From Bacteroidaceae bacterium (GTDB lineage: Bacteria > Bacteroidota > Bacteroidia > Bacteroidales > Bacteroidaceae): 64,000 nucleotides of DNA. Made by a program: the position numbers and the translations under genes. Shown here piece after piece: positions 25,486 to 34,359 of the stretch (its first letter is position 1; every line of letters starts with the position of its first letter). Below the pieces are notes generated by a model, which saw only the letters and a program-made list of their open reading frames with translations, was not told the origin of the DNA and ran no database searches. Where the stretch lies: assembly GCA_024698925.1 (NCBI GenBank), contig JAILQO010000039.1, forward strand, positions 1-64,000, written 5' to 3'.

Positions 25486-27108
25486 ATGCGCATACTACGA
25501 TACATACCTCTCTTTCTGCTCCTGACCCTCTGGTCCTGCCAAGATGAGTTTCCCATCAAGGGCACCGTGGGTAGTATGGAAGAACTGACGCCTTCCAAAT
25601 ATAAATTATACCCCAATATGTCCTTGATGGCACATAGCGGAGAGGCTCATGAGTTGGGGATGCAAGCCTCTATCACACATAATACATCATGGATCATCAC
25701 CGGCCTCCCCTCGTGGCTGACCATAACCCCAAGTCAAGGAAGTGGCGAGGGCACCACGTTCGTCACGATCTCCTTTGCCGAGAACACCACAGGCGACGTC
25801 AGATCCTGCAAGTTCTATCTGAAATCGAATGATGGCAAGGTCAGCGTCCCCATCGAAGCCAGTCAGTTCCCGACTTCGTCCTCGCAGTCGTCTGATATCT
25901 CCAACTTATGTCCTGACAACAATCACCCCCACCAGATTGACCTCGGTCTCAGCGTGAAGTGGACCTGTTGCAACGTAGGTGCTTCCTCGCCCGCAGACTA
26001 TGGCGGCTACTACGCCTGGGGCGAGACGGCAACAAAAGGGAACTATGAGTGGGAAACTTATAAATGGTGCAACGGCCGATATGATACCATGTCCAAATAC
26101 TGCACCGATAGTGAATTAGGCACGGTCGATAACCTCACACAGTTGGAAATGTCCGATGATGCGGCACGCGTTTACATGGGATCTCCCTATCGCATACCCA
26201 CGATTGAAGAACTGACAGAACTCAATGATAATTGCACATGGACATGGGTAACAATCAACAATATTAATGGCTATAAGGTCACAGCCTCAAATGGCAACAG
26301 CATTTTCCTGCCTGTTGCTGGAGAGCGCTCTGGGAACGGTTCGGGCATGACTGACGATGGTATATATATGTCATCATCGCTCTATACATCGACACCTTTT
26401 CAGGCACGTATCCTTAGCTTCAGCAACAACTTTCACATTACAACTGGTAGAGAATATCGCTACTATGGCATGAGTGTCCGTGCAGTTGTTGGAGGAAGTG
26501 CCGACCCAGATCCCCTTGGCCTCTGCCCGGACAACAATCACCCCCACCAGATTGACCTCGGTCTCAACGTGAAGTGGGCCTGCTGTAACGTTGGTGCCAC
26601 CTCGCCTATACAATATGGCAGTTACTACGCCTGGGGCGAAACATCTGAGAAGACTAACTATACCTGGACAACCTACAAATGGTGTAATGGAACATCCAAT
26701 ACCCTGACAAGATATTGTACAGATGCGAGCTACGGTACTGTCGATACCAGGACTACGCTCTTAACCGCTGATGATGCCGCTACTGCCAATTTAGGCACCG
26801 GATGGCGAACACCGTCACAAACGGAATGGACACAGATCCGCTCCAAGTGCACCTGGACCTGGACCACCAAGAGTGGCGTAGCTGGATGCTTAGTGACTGG
26901 CACTAATGGTAATTCTATTTTCCTTCCCGCTGCAGGCTCCCGCGTTGAAAGTGGTGAGATAGACTTAGGTTCCAAAGGCAATTACTGGGTCAATTCCCTC
27001 TCTTATAGTCCAGAAACCGCAGAAATCGTTGAATTTGATGCAGACGGGAAAAGGAGCGAGGTCTGCGGTCGAATAGACGGCCATACCGTCCGCGCAGTCG
27101 CGAAATAG
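25486..27108 (+). CDS. Lipoprotein with BACON-like domain and two FISUMP-type domains, copy 1
   Basis: 540-residue lipoprotein with lipobox LWSC (Cys18). A BACON-like beta domain (about 45-130: HNTSWIITGLPSWLTITPSQ, then FVTISFAENTTG) is known from Bacteroidetes surface proteins. Two copies of a 200-residue unit follow (about 141-340 and 345-540), each opening with LCPDNNHPHQIDLGL and continuing with YYAWGET, a threonine/proline stretch such as WRTPSQTEW, GNSIFLPAAG and a final SVRAV or TVRAV. These are FISUMP-type (Fibrobacter succinogenes major paralogous) domains, whose role is unknown; the Cys pairs may be structural. It lies 21 bp after the PEGA gene. Confidence 0.8.
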   Translation: MRILRYIPLFLLLTLWSCQDEFPIKGTVGSMEELTPSKYKLYPNMSLMAHSGEAHELGMQASITHNTSWIITGLPSWLTITPSQGSGEGTTFVTISFAENTTGDVRSCKFYLKSNDGKVSVPIEASQFPTSSSQSSDISNLCPDNNHPHQIDLGLSVKWTCCNVGASSPADYGGYYAWGETATKGNYEWETYKWCNGRYDTMSKYCTDSELGTVDNLTQLEMSDDAARVYMGSPYRIPTIEELTELNDNCTWTWVTINNINGYKVTASNGNSIFLPVAGERSGNGSGMTDDGIYMSSSLYTSTPFQARILSFSNNFHITTGREYRYYGMSVRAVVGGSADPDPLGLCPDNNHPHQIDLGLNVKWACCNVGATSPIQYGSYYAWGETSEKTNYTWTTYKWCNGTSNTLTRYCTDASYGTVDTRTTLLTADDAATANLGTGWRTPSQTEWTQIRSKCTWTWTTKSGVAGCLVTGTNGNSIFLPAAGSRVESGEIDLGSKGNYWVNSLSYSPETAEIVEFDADGKRSEVCGRIDGHTVRAVAK

Positions 27109-27152
27109 TTTACTCATTAATTATATATATAATACGCCAAAGCGAATTCCAT

Positions 27153-28844
27153 ATGAGAATAAAAAGCCTTTTAGGTCTAATCATATTATTCCTCTTACAA
27201 ACGTCTCCCCTCCTGGCGCAGCAGTTACGGACGTTTCGCGTAACAGATTTCCATCGCGATGCCTTAGCGCTCACTGCCCGTAATGAACAATATAAGAAGA
27301 CCGATGATAGCGGCTCGCTCTATGCCATCATTAAGGTGAAATCCGATCTCCCTGACGATGACCTCCAGAGCTATCGCTTCGATTTCGGGCTGATGAATAG
27401 TATTGTTGTCCATCATCCCGAGACAGAAGAACTATGGGTCTATGTGCAAAAGAATGCAAAGACCGTCACCATCAGCCGCGAAGGCTTCGTTTCCGTCAAC
27501 AAATATGATTTGCAGACCACCATCGAAGCTGGCACGACATATCTCATGCAGCTCTCGGTATCGGCACCACAAATCTATCTGCAGATGGTGATGTTCCGCA
27601 TCCAGCCAACTACCGCCAAAGCGTTCATCATGGTAAAAAGCGAAAGTGATGAGCAAGAAGAAGTGTTTGGCGCTGTGGACGAGACAGGCTCGGTGGCCAA
27701 GAGCTTACCTTTAGGCAACTACACCTATCGGGTAGCAGCAGAGAATTTCTATCCTTCCGAGGGCCGTCTCACGTTGAACCGTCAGAACGAAACGCATATT
27801 GAGGAAGTGACACTACGCTCCAATGTCGGCATGATTACCCTGCAGGTTGATACGGACGCAGAGATCTATGTTGATGGTGAGAAAAAAGGCACACGTTCCT
27901 GGAGTGGTTCCCTCAAGAGTGGCCAGCATCGTGTAGAATGCCGACAGGCGAATCATAAGACCAGCGTGCAAGCCATTACCATCAAGGAAAACGAGACTCG
28001 CACTTTCACACTCACCCCACCGACTCCGATTACAGGCACACTCTCCATTACCTCACGCCCGCTTGGAGCCGACATCACCATCGACGGTAAGAATTATGGC
28101 CAGACACCTAAGATGATTGACAACTTAGTGATTGGACAGCATACTGCTACGCTCTCCAAATCGCAATACGCTGCTGAGAAAAAAACTTTTGATATTAGAG
28201 AAAATCAGACCACGCAGCTGGATATTACGCTGAAACAAAACAATAGCGAGGTACAAAAGCCTAAGCCGGCAAAGAAAGAGAAGAAGCCCGCTATAGCCAA
28301 CAGCTCTGCTTATCAAAAGCCTACCTGCTTCTACGGAATGGTAGGCACACAAGTGGGCACATGGATGGCAGCCAATGCCACCGTTGGCGCTTACTTCAAT
28401 CAATTTAATATGGAAGCCTCATTCCTGTATGGCTTAAGTTTTAGCGATGATATCTATTGGTTGGATAGCACCAATACTGGATATTACTGCGACTATAGAG
28501 CTTGGGGCTTTGGCGGTAAGTTCGGTTATGGCTTCAATCTGCTGAACGACCGTCTCCGTCTGACTCCTCAAGTAGGCGTCACCCTCTTGAACATCCATAG
28601 CGACGATATGTTCTATGATACCACTCCCAGTACTGAGACATCCAGCGGTTATGCGCTTTCAGCAGCCATTGGAGCTCGTGCCGACTATGCCATCACGCGG
28701 TCCTTTGGTGTTTACCTTGCACCAGAAATAGACTTTGCTGTCACCAAGTCCGATGTATTCTCCCAAATCGCTGATGTGTCCAACGAGATATCCAATTGGG
28801 CCAACGGCTTCAATGTTCGCTTAGGTTTCCGTCTGTCCTTCTAA
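27153..28844 (+). CDS. PEGA-domain envelope protein, copy 2
   Basis: 563-residue paralogue of the protein at 23782-25464 with the same layout: signal peptide to AQQ, N-terminal domain of about 200 residues, two PEGA domains (about 227-295 and 295-360), a lysine-rich linker (PKPAKKEKKPA) and a C-terminal barrel-like domain that starts with KPTCFYGMVGTQVG. The N-terminal 190 and the PEGA stretches are nearly identical to copy 1. The linker and barrel diverge strongly, which suggests different partners or surface selection. It begins 44 bp after the first FISUMP lipoprotein. Confidence 0.85.
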   Translation: MRIKSLLGLIILFLLQTSPLLAQQLRTFRVTDFHRDALALTARNEQYKKTDDSGSLYAIIKVKSDLPDDDLQSYRFDFGLMNSIVVHHPETEELWVYVQKNAKTVTISREGFVSVNKYDLQTTIEAGTTYLMQLSVSAPQIYLQMVMFRIQPTTAKAFIMVKSESDEQEEVFGAVDETGSVAKSLPLGNYTYRVAAENFYPSEGRLTLNRQNETHIEEVTLRSNVGMITLQVDTDAEIYVDGEKKGTRSWSGSLKSGQHRVECRQANHKTSVQAITIKENETRTFTLTPPTPITGTLSITSRPLGADITIDGKNYGQTPKMIDNLVIGQHTATLSKSQYAAEKKTFDIRENQTTQLDITLKQNNSEVQKPKPAKKEKKPAIANSSAYQKPTCFYGMVGTQVGTWMAANATVGAYFNQFNMEASFLYGLSFSDDIYWLDSTNTGYYCDYRAWGFGGKFGYGFNLLNDRLRLTPQVGVTLLNIHSDDMFYDTTPSTETSSGYALSAAIGARADYAITRSFGVYLAPEIDFAVTKSDVFSQIADVSNEISNWANGFNVRLGFRLSF

Positions 28845-28856
28845 ACCGCCTGCCCT

Positions 28857-29993
28857 ATGAAACAACGAATCCTATACTTATTATTATATACAGTCACCAT
28901 CTTGACCCCTTCAGCTTGTCAGGACGAGAACTCATTTGGAACCGATCATAAACCCGCCATTTCGCGATATGGCTCGTCTTCCACAAACGTTGGCAGCGGT
29001 GATTTGGCTACACAGATTATTGGTTCATGGTATTACACAGAGGAGAGTACTGACAAGGTAGTTGTCACCGTAATCCGATTTAATTCCGGTGGTCAAGGAA
29101 CCGTTTCTGAAATCAAAGCAAAAGCCAATAATAATTGGTCAAAAACTGAAGAGGGTTTCAGTTTCACTTATACCATTAGCGGTAGCCACTTCACGATGGC
29201 TTATTTTCTAGATGGATACTCGGAAACGCGTGAAGGCATTATCATCCTAAACAGCGATGGAAGCGCATCTGTCACGTTCCTTGAAGATGGTGATATATCC
29301 ACAGCTACAAAGAATATGAAACGGCTCGACGGCAAAACAGTGCGCGACATCATGGATGAATTGATCCAAAATCAGGATAATATATCTAACTTTTGCCCAG
29401 ACAACAATCACCCCCACCAGATTGACCTCGGTCTCAGCGTGAGTTGGGCCTGCTGTAACGTTGGCGCCTCCTCTCCCGAGGAGCATGGTGGATACTACGC
29501 ATGGGGTGAAACCACAGAGAAGAGCAAATATGAATGGGAAAACTATAAATGGTGCAACGGCTATTGGGATTCCATGACAAAATACTGTACCGACAGCGAA
29601 TACGGCACGGTCGATCATTTAACGACGCTGGCACTTAGCGATGATGCCGCACGCGTCAACATGGGATCACCCTATCGGATGCCCACGATTGAAGAGTTGA
29701 CAGAACTCAATGATAATTGCACATGGACTTGGGTAACAATCAACAATATTAATGGCTATAAGGTCACAGCCTCAAATGGCAACAGCATTTTCCTGCCTGT
29801 TGCTGGAGAGCGCTCTGGAGAAAGTTTGAGTATGACTGACTGTGGCTTATATTGGTCATCATTGCTCTATCCCGAGAAGTCTTTCTATGCGTGTGTGCTT
29901 AGCTTCGGCCACGACTATCACATCACAACGGCTTACGATTACCGCAATAGGGGTAAAAGTGTCCGTGCAGTCCGTCCCGCCACAACGCGCTAA
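28857..29993 (+). CDS. Lipoprotein with lipocalin-like and FISUMP-type domains, copy 2
   Basis: 378-residue lipoprotein, lipobox PSAC (Cys21). Instead of the BACON-like domain of its paralogue it has a lipocalin-like or DUF-type beta domain (about 50-160: IIGSWYYTEESTDKVVV, TVSEIKAK). One FISUMP-type domain follows (about 178-375), opening FCPDNNHPHQIDLGL and ending SVRAVRPATTR. A 121-bp part of the FISUMP coding region is identical but for one base to the copy-1 gene. The stop is six bases from the stop of the convergent symporter gene. Confidence 0.8.
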   Translation: MKQRILYLLLYTVTILTPSACQDENSFGTDHKPAISRYGSSSTNVGSGDLATQIIGSWYYTEESTDKVVVTVIRFNSGGQGTVSEIKAKANNNWSKTEEGFSFTYTISGSHFTMAYFLDGYSETREGIIILNSDGSASVTFLEDGDISTATKNMKRLDGKTVRDIMDELIQNQDNISNFCPDNNHPHQIDLGLSVSWACCNVGASSPEEHGGYYAWGETTEKSKYEWENYKWCNGYWDSMTKYCTDSEYGTVDHLTTLALSDDAARVNMGSPYRMPTIEELTELNDNCTWTWVTINNINGYKVTASNGNSIFLPVAGERSGESLSMTDCGLYWSSLLYPEKSFYACVLSFGHDYHITTAYDYRNRGKSVRAVRPATTR

Positions 29994-29999
29994 AGCACC

Positions 30000-31418
30000 T
30001 TATTCCCAGCAATCTATATCCGCTTCAATCTCAGGGAGCAGGCCGCGATGGAAGGTCGGTTCCTTGATGCCGCTACGTTTCTGTGCGCGGTAGTCATCAA
30101 GCAGCCTGAACACATACTTGCCCAGCGTGACAATCGCGATGAGGTTGCAGGCCGTCAGTAGCGCCATACACAAGTCACCCACGCTCCACACCATCTCCAG
30201 ACTCACCAGTGCACCGAACATCACCAGCACGCCGCCCGAGAAGAGACGATAAATGGTGAGCACCGTCCGGCTGGAGGTCAAGAAACGGATATTTGCCTCA
30301 CCATAGTAATAGTTGCCAATGATGCTGGAGAAGGCGAAGAGTAAGATGGCCACCGCGATGAATGTCGGCCCTAGCGCGCCTATCTCGGAGTTCAGGGCCG
30401 CCTGCGTCAGGGCGATACCATTCAACTCGGGCACCTCGTACAAGCCACTAATCAGGATGATAAACGCCGTGCACGAGCAAACCAGCAACGTATCCGTAAA
30501 CACGCCCAGCGCCTGAATCAGTCCCTGCTTGACGGGATGCGAGACGGTAGCCGTAGCCGCCACGTTAGGCGCACTACCCTCGCCCGCCTCGTTGCTGAAC
30601 AGCCCTCGCTTCACGCCGTTCATGATCGTAGCGCCCAACGCGCCGCCAATGCCCTGTTTCAGACCGAAGGCACTCGTCACGATGACCTTCATCACATGAG
30701 GGATATGCTCGATATTCATGATAATAATGACGACAGCCAGCACGAAATAACCTATCGCCATGATAGGTACCAAAATGGAACTGACGTTGGCGATGCGATG
30801 GATGCCGCCAAAGACGGTGGCAAGCGTCACCATCGTCAGTACGATGCCTACCACCAACGGATCCCATCCGAATGCCTCGTGCATCGCGCCGCAGATGGTA
30901 TTACTCTGAATACTGTTGTACGACAGCCCGAAGGTGATGGTCAGCAGGATGGCAAAGAGACACGCCATCCAGCGGCAATGCAACCCCTTTTGAATATAGT
31001 AAGCTGGTCCGCCGATGAACGAGTTGTTATGCCGTTGTTTGAACAACTGACCTAACGTAGATTCCACGAACGCCGTCGCCGATCCCAGCAGCGCAATCAT
31101 CCACATCCAGAACACTGCCCCTGGGCCGCCGATGGCGATGGCCGTGGCCACACCTGCCAGATTACCCGTCCCCACCCTTGTTGCCACCGAAACGGCAAAA
31201 GCCTGGAACGAAGAGATATGCTGATGATTCTTGTTCGCGTCGTCCAGATTGCTGGTACCATTCGTCGCCGAGTCCGTCAGCAGTCTGAACATCTCACCCA
31301 CCATACGGAACTGGACGCCCTTGGTGCGCCACGTGAACCATAGTCCACACGCCACCAACGCGCCTATCAGCACATAGCCCCACAGGGCATCATTCACGAT
31401 CGATATTACCTCGTTCAA
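30000..31418 (-). CDS. Alanine/glycine:cation symporter (AGCS family)
   Basis: 472-residue inner-membrane transporter with about 11 hydrophobic segments. Hallmarks of the sodium/proton:alanine symporters are TRVGTGNLAGVATAIAIGGPGA near 90-110, FIGGPAYYIQKG, NEAGEGSAPNVAATA and FAFSSIIGNYYYGEAN. It takes up Ala or Gly with Na+ or H+. It is preceded by the fucosidase gene with an 18-bp gap, so the two are probably co-transcribed, an odd pairing of an amino-acid carrier and a glycosidase. Its 3' end faces the FISUMP lipoprotein gene. Confidence 0.93.
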   Translation of the reverse strand: MNEVISIVNDALWGYVLIGALVACGLWFTWRTKGVQFRMVGEMFRLLTDSATNGTSNLDDANKNHQHISSFQAFAVSVATRVGTGNLAGVATAIAIGGPGAVFWMWMIALLGSATAFVESTLGQLFKQRHNNSFIGGPAYYIQKGLHCRWMACLFAILLTITFGLSYNSIQSNTICGAMHEAFGWDPLVVGIVLTMVTLATVFGGIHRIANVSSILVPIMAIGYFVLAVVIIIMNIEHIPHVMKVIVTSAFGLKQGIGGALGATIMNGVKRGLFSNEAGEGSAPNVAATATVSHPVKQGLIQALGVFTDTLLVCSCTAFIILISGLYEVPELNGIALTQAALNSEIGALGPTFIAVAILLFAFSSIIGNYYYGEANIRFLTSSRTVLTIYRLFSGGVLVMFGALVSLEMVWSVGDLCMALLTACNLIAIVTLGKYVFRLLDDYRAQKRSGIKEPTFHRGLLPEIEADIDCWE

Positions 31419-31436
31419 ATCATCGTTTGTAATTTG

Positions 31437-33197
31437 TCATTCCACATCAATGTCCCCATAGCCCATGCGCTCGCCCTCTGCCAGACGATCGGCATCTAGC
31501 TTGATGATGCGTGCCTTCGTAGCAGGGAACTTGATGGTCTGCCAGATGGGATTGTTGACGACGTTGGAAAATTCGCCCGAAGCGAGCTTCGTCCAATGCG
31601 TCCAGTCGGTAGAAGCCCAAAGGGTGTAATGGGTAATCAGTCCGTCGCGGGTATTCTGTGGCGGCAGGTAGCGGAAAGTGGTAAAGGTCTGCTCCGTGTC
31701 CCAGTCAATCATCAACTGCTTGGGCGAGCTGAAGAAGATGTGCAGGCCAGAGGATTTCTTCTCGCCCGAGTCAGCGATGTCTGCCGTGATTTCAGGTGCC
31801 AGATACAGTCCCAGTTTCTTGATGATGGGCTCGGCCTTAGCGTCACCAACGGTGAAGCGGAATTGTGTAGCCTTGACCGTCGGGAAGCAGATGATACGCC
31901 GATGGCCGATGGTGGTAAGACCGTCGCCGTTCTCCACGAGTTCGTCCTTTAGCGGCTGCCACTGACCATCGACAAGGGCTTCGAGCGTGAATTTCTTCAC
32001 ACGCTGTCCTTGCGCGATGTCCTCCTCTGCCAAGAAGCGGTTGAGCTCAACAGGCTTTTTGAATGCAAGGACGTAAGAACTGTTCTTGAGTTTCGGGCGT
32101 TTCACTTCCTTGACCACTCCCTTCTTAAACACTTCGTCGATCATCCGTTTAAAGGCGATGCCGCGCAGGCTGTCTGTAGGATGGATGCGTCCGTTGGGTG
32201 CGACGGGGAAATTCAGGAGCAGGCATGAATTGCGGCCCACACTCTTATAATAAGTATCCATCAATTTGGAGAGGCTCTTCACGTGCTCGTTCTCCGTCTC
32301 GTGGTAGAACCAGCCTGGTCGGATGCTCGTGTTCGTTTCGCCTGGCACCCACAGTTCACCGTTCTCGTCGCCATAGTGTAGCAACTGGTAGGTCAGACGT
32401 CCCTCGCGAGGCACCATGCTCCAGTTGGTCTCGCCAACATTGCCCGCCTCGGTACCTACCCAGCGCAGGTCTCCGCGGTCGCCGCCGGCATCGCTCCAGA
32501 TGACACATTGGGGCTGCAGTTCGCGAATCATCTTGAATGTCTCGGGCCAGCCATAGTAGTCCTTGGTGATCTGGCGCCGCCCGTTGGCGCCACCATACCA
32601 GCCGTCGCCACCATTGGCGCCGTCAAACCATACCTCAAAGATGTCACCATACTCCGTCAGCAGTTCACGCAGCTGGTTGCGGAAATAGGTGACGTATTCG
32701 GGTTTGCCGTAGTCCTTGTGGTTTCTGTCCCACGGCGAGAGGTAAACCGCAAACTTCAAGCCCTCTGCCTTGCAGGCATCCGCCAACTCGCGCACCACAT
32801 CACCCTTACCGCCCTTCCAAGGCGTATTCTTCACGCTATATTCCGTATATTTCGACGGCCACATACAGAAACCGCAATGATGCTTGGCTGTGAAGATGAT
32901 GCCTTTCATGCCCGCCTGCTTACAGACACGAGCCCACTGACGGCAGTCGAGATCTGAGGGGTTGAAGAGGCTGAGGTCTTCGTTGCCGAAGCCCCATTCC
33001 TGATCCGTATAGGTGTTCATGGAGTAATGGATAAAAGCATACATCTCCATCTCCTGCCACCGTAACTGGTTCTTACTAGGTAGCGGGCCGTATGGTTTGT
33101 TAAGTGATGACGCCTGTGCAAAAGCGCCAAGCCCCATTGACAGCAACGCGACCGACATCAGGACGGCTGCGAATCCCCTCATTTGTAACTTTTTCAT
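31437..33197 (-). CDS. Secreted alpha-L-fucosidase (GH29)
   Basis: 586-residue exported enzyme, signal peptide to about residue 28 (SMGLGAFAQA). The GH29 TIM-barrel is clear: MYAFIHYSMNTYTDQEWG near 52, FTAKHHCGFCMWPS near 102, YLSPWDRN near 152 and the nucleophile Asp192 in EVWFDGANGG. After the catalytic domain (to about 355) comes a C-terminal beta domain and a discoidin-like end, common in Bacteroidetes enzymes. It would release fucose from mucin-type or plant glycans in the periplasm or at the surface. The -7 box at 33281-33288 and a leader of about 80 bases precede it. No other glycan-degrading genes lie next to it. Confidence 0.9.
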   Translation of the reverse strand: MKKLQMRGFAAVLMSVALLSMGLGAFAQASSLNKPYGPLPSKNQLRWQEMEMYAFIHYSMNTYTDQEWGFGNEDLSLFNPSDLDCRQWARVCKQAGMKGIIFTAKHHCGFCMWPSKYTEYSVKNTPWKGGKGDVVRELADACKAEGLKFAVYLSPWDRNHKDYGKPEYVTYFRNQLRELLTEYGDIFEVWFDGANGGDGWYGGANGRRQITKDYYGWPETFKMIRELQPQCVIWSDAGGDRGDLRWVGTEAGNVGETNWSMVPREGRLTYQLLHYGDENGELWVPGETNTSIRPGWFYHETENEHVKSLSKLMDTYYKSVGRNSCLLLNFPVAPNGRIHPTDSLRGIAFKRMIDEVFKKGVVKEVKRPKLKNSSYVLAFKKPVELNRFLAEEDIAQGQRVKKFTLEALVDGQWQPLKDELVENGDGLTTIGHRRIICFPTVKATQFRFTVGDAKAEPIIKKLGLYLAPEITADIADSGEKKSSGLHIFFSSPKQLMIDWDTEQTFTTFRYLPPQNTRDGLITHYTLWASTDWTHWTKLASGEFSNVVNNPIWQTIKFPATKARIIKLDADRLAEGERMGYGDIDVE

Positions 33198-33280
33198 TGT
33201 TAGTGTTATTTGTATTCGATAAATGAATGGGTAGTCTTCCCAAACGCCATAGATTGTATATCTTTTTGACTTTTGCTCCG

Positions 33281-33288
33281 CAAAGCTA
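33281..33288 (-). promoter_or_regulatory. -7 element of the fucosidase-symporter operon
   Basis: On the minus strand TAGCTTTG, directly after the T-run of the terminator hairpin at 33295-33321. No TTTG at the -33 distance. Leader length would be about 80 bases. Confidence 0.55.
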
Positions 33289-33289
33289 C

Positions 33290-33321
33290 AAAAAATCCCA
33301 CACCTACGAGCAGATGTGGGA
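33290..33321 (-). terminator. Terminator facing the fucosidase promoter
   Basis: Hairpin of seven pairs TCCCACA/TGTGGGA (33296-33321), followed on the minus strand by TTTTTTG. It would stop transcripts that come from the right before they reach the fucosidase operon. Confidence 0.65.
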
Positions 33322-33390
33322 GATTATTAAGAAGAATTATGAAATCAGGCTGTCACCCGTCATTTTCAAAAGAAATGTATAGGTTTTATC

Positions 33391-33441
33391 AGGTCGGAGC
33401 GGATGGGGAGTCAGGTCGGAGCGGATGGGGAGTCAGGTCGG
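33391..33441. repeat. 22-bp direct tandem repeat, 2.3 copies
   Basis: Two identical 22-bp units start at 33391 and 33413; a seven-base start of a third follows at 33435. It sits in front of the remnant reading frame. A 22-bp unit shifts the frame with each copy. Confidence 0.8.
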
Positions 33442-33607
33442 CAACACCGGCTGGACTGGTATGCGTGCCTATCACGATCAGGCCCTCTTCGACGAGTTCC
33501 AGCGTCGTGGTATTGATGTCTCAGCCGTCTATGACGGCAAGGCCATCAACTTCGCTCGTCCCGTTAGGTACAATATTACTGACAATCGGCTAATCACCAC
33601 CAGCTGA
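33425..33607 (+). pseudogene. Possible C-terminal gene remnant, unidentified
   Basis: A plus-strand frame of about 60 codons (VGNTGWTGMRAYHDQALF..., ending RLITTS, stop TGA at 33605-33607) has protein-like composition (varied residues, GC-rich codons like neighbouring genes) but no promoter, no start context and no upstream part. It follows the 22-bp tandem repeat. I do not recognise the family. It may be the tail of a deleted gene. Confidence 0.35.
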
Positions 33608-33618
33608 AGTCACTCTAT

Positions 33619-33663
33619 TAAAAAATACTCCACCCCTGCCGTCTGCTCTTGGTAAGGGTGGAG
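33619..33663 (-). terminator. Terminator of the small secreted-protein operon
   Basis: Eight-base stem CTCCACCC/GGGTGGAG (33628-33663), followed on the minus strand by TATTTTTTAATAG. It lies 75 bp after the stop codon of the gene at 33738. Confidence 0.85.
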
Positions 33664-33737
33664 CTTATACTTATTTCTTACAATTATATATATGAGTATC
33701 GATACATGGTGTCAATATTACTCGCTCATATTTTCTA

Positions 33738-34331
33738 TCATTCTGCGAGTGTCATGACAATTTCTTCGTTAGGTAATATTTTGGCCTTTGAGCCAGCAAT
33801 GAACAATGGAATAATCAGTGGAGCTGTCCACTCCTTCACATTCGTTCTATTCAGCCCACGACGATAAATATCGTTCGGCACAAGAGGAATTTGCTCAGAG
33901 TCTTTATCAACATACAGGGGGCGGAGCACCAATTGACCTTCAGCACCAGACAGATTCGACTTTCGAGTAAGCATAACCTGACATGCCACATTTTTGCCCT
34001 TGAGAGACGAATCCGCACACTTTACGACTTCAAACAGATAGTAATTCATCCCTGCTTCTAGACCCGAAGAAGTGGTAATCCGGCTGCCGCGAATGGGTTT
34101 AACAGTTATCTGTTTCGAATTTTTCTGTTTTGGCGCGAGCTCAAATATTCCTTTTATTATATTGTTCTTCTCGCTTTTGATTTTTCCACCTCGCTCTTCT
34201 ATTTCCCAGTTATTGAGTTGATGACCGTTTTCATCAACATAAACAACTTTCTCGTCCGTGTTTTTAACGTCTTGAGCACTGATGTTCTGCACCATAAAGG
34301 TCGCAATGAATAAAATGATAAAGTTTTTCAT
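33738..34331 (-). CDS. Secreted hypothetical protein
   Basis: 197-residue protein with a signal peptide (MKNFIILFIATFMVQNISAQ). The open frame extends 21 codons upstream, but that part has no signal-like or protein-like features and would overlap the preceding lipoprotein gene; the ATG at 34331 starts a clean signal peptide. The mature protein is basic and beta-rich, with a KPIRGSRITTSSGLEAGMNYYLFEVVK segment. No domain is recognised. It follows the lipoprotein gene by 28 bp and is followed by a strong terminator, so the two form a short operon. Confidence 0.7.
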   Translation of the reverse strand: MKNFIILFIATFMVQNISAQDVKNTDEKVVYVDENGHQLNNWEIEERGGKIKSEKNNIIKGIFELAPKQKNSKQITVKPIRGSRITTSSGLEAGMNYYLFEVVKCADSSLKGKNVACQVMLTRKSNLSGAEGQLVLRPLYVDKDSEQIPLVPNDIYRRGLNRTNVKEWTAPLIIPLFIAGSKAKILPNEEIVMTLAE

Positions 34332-34359
34332 AATTAATTGTTTTTGATAATTGAAATAA

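Larger units (their letters stand above)
23782..29993. repeat. Tandem duplication of a two-gene unit (PEGA protein plus FISUMP lipoprotein)
   Basis: Unit 1 is 23782-27108 and unit 2 is 27153-29993. Both consist of a PEGA protein followed by a lipoprotein with FISUMP-type domains. Nearly identical tracts are 24556-24736 against 27924-28104 (PEGA domains) and 26213-26333 against 29698-29818 (FISUMP domain, one mismatch). Other parts, such as the barrel-like domains and the lipoprotein N-termini, have diverged freely. Confidence 0.85.
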
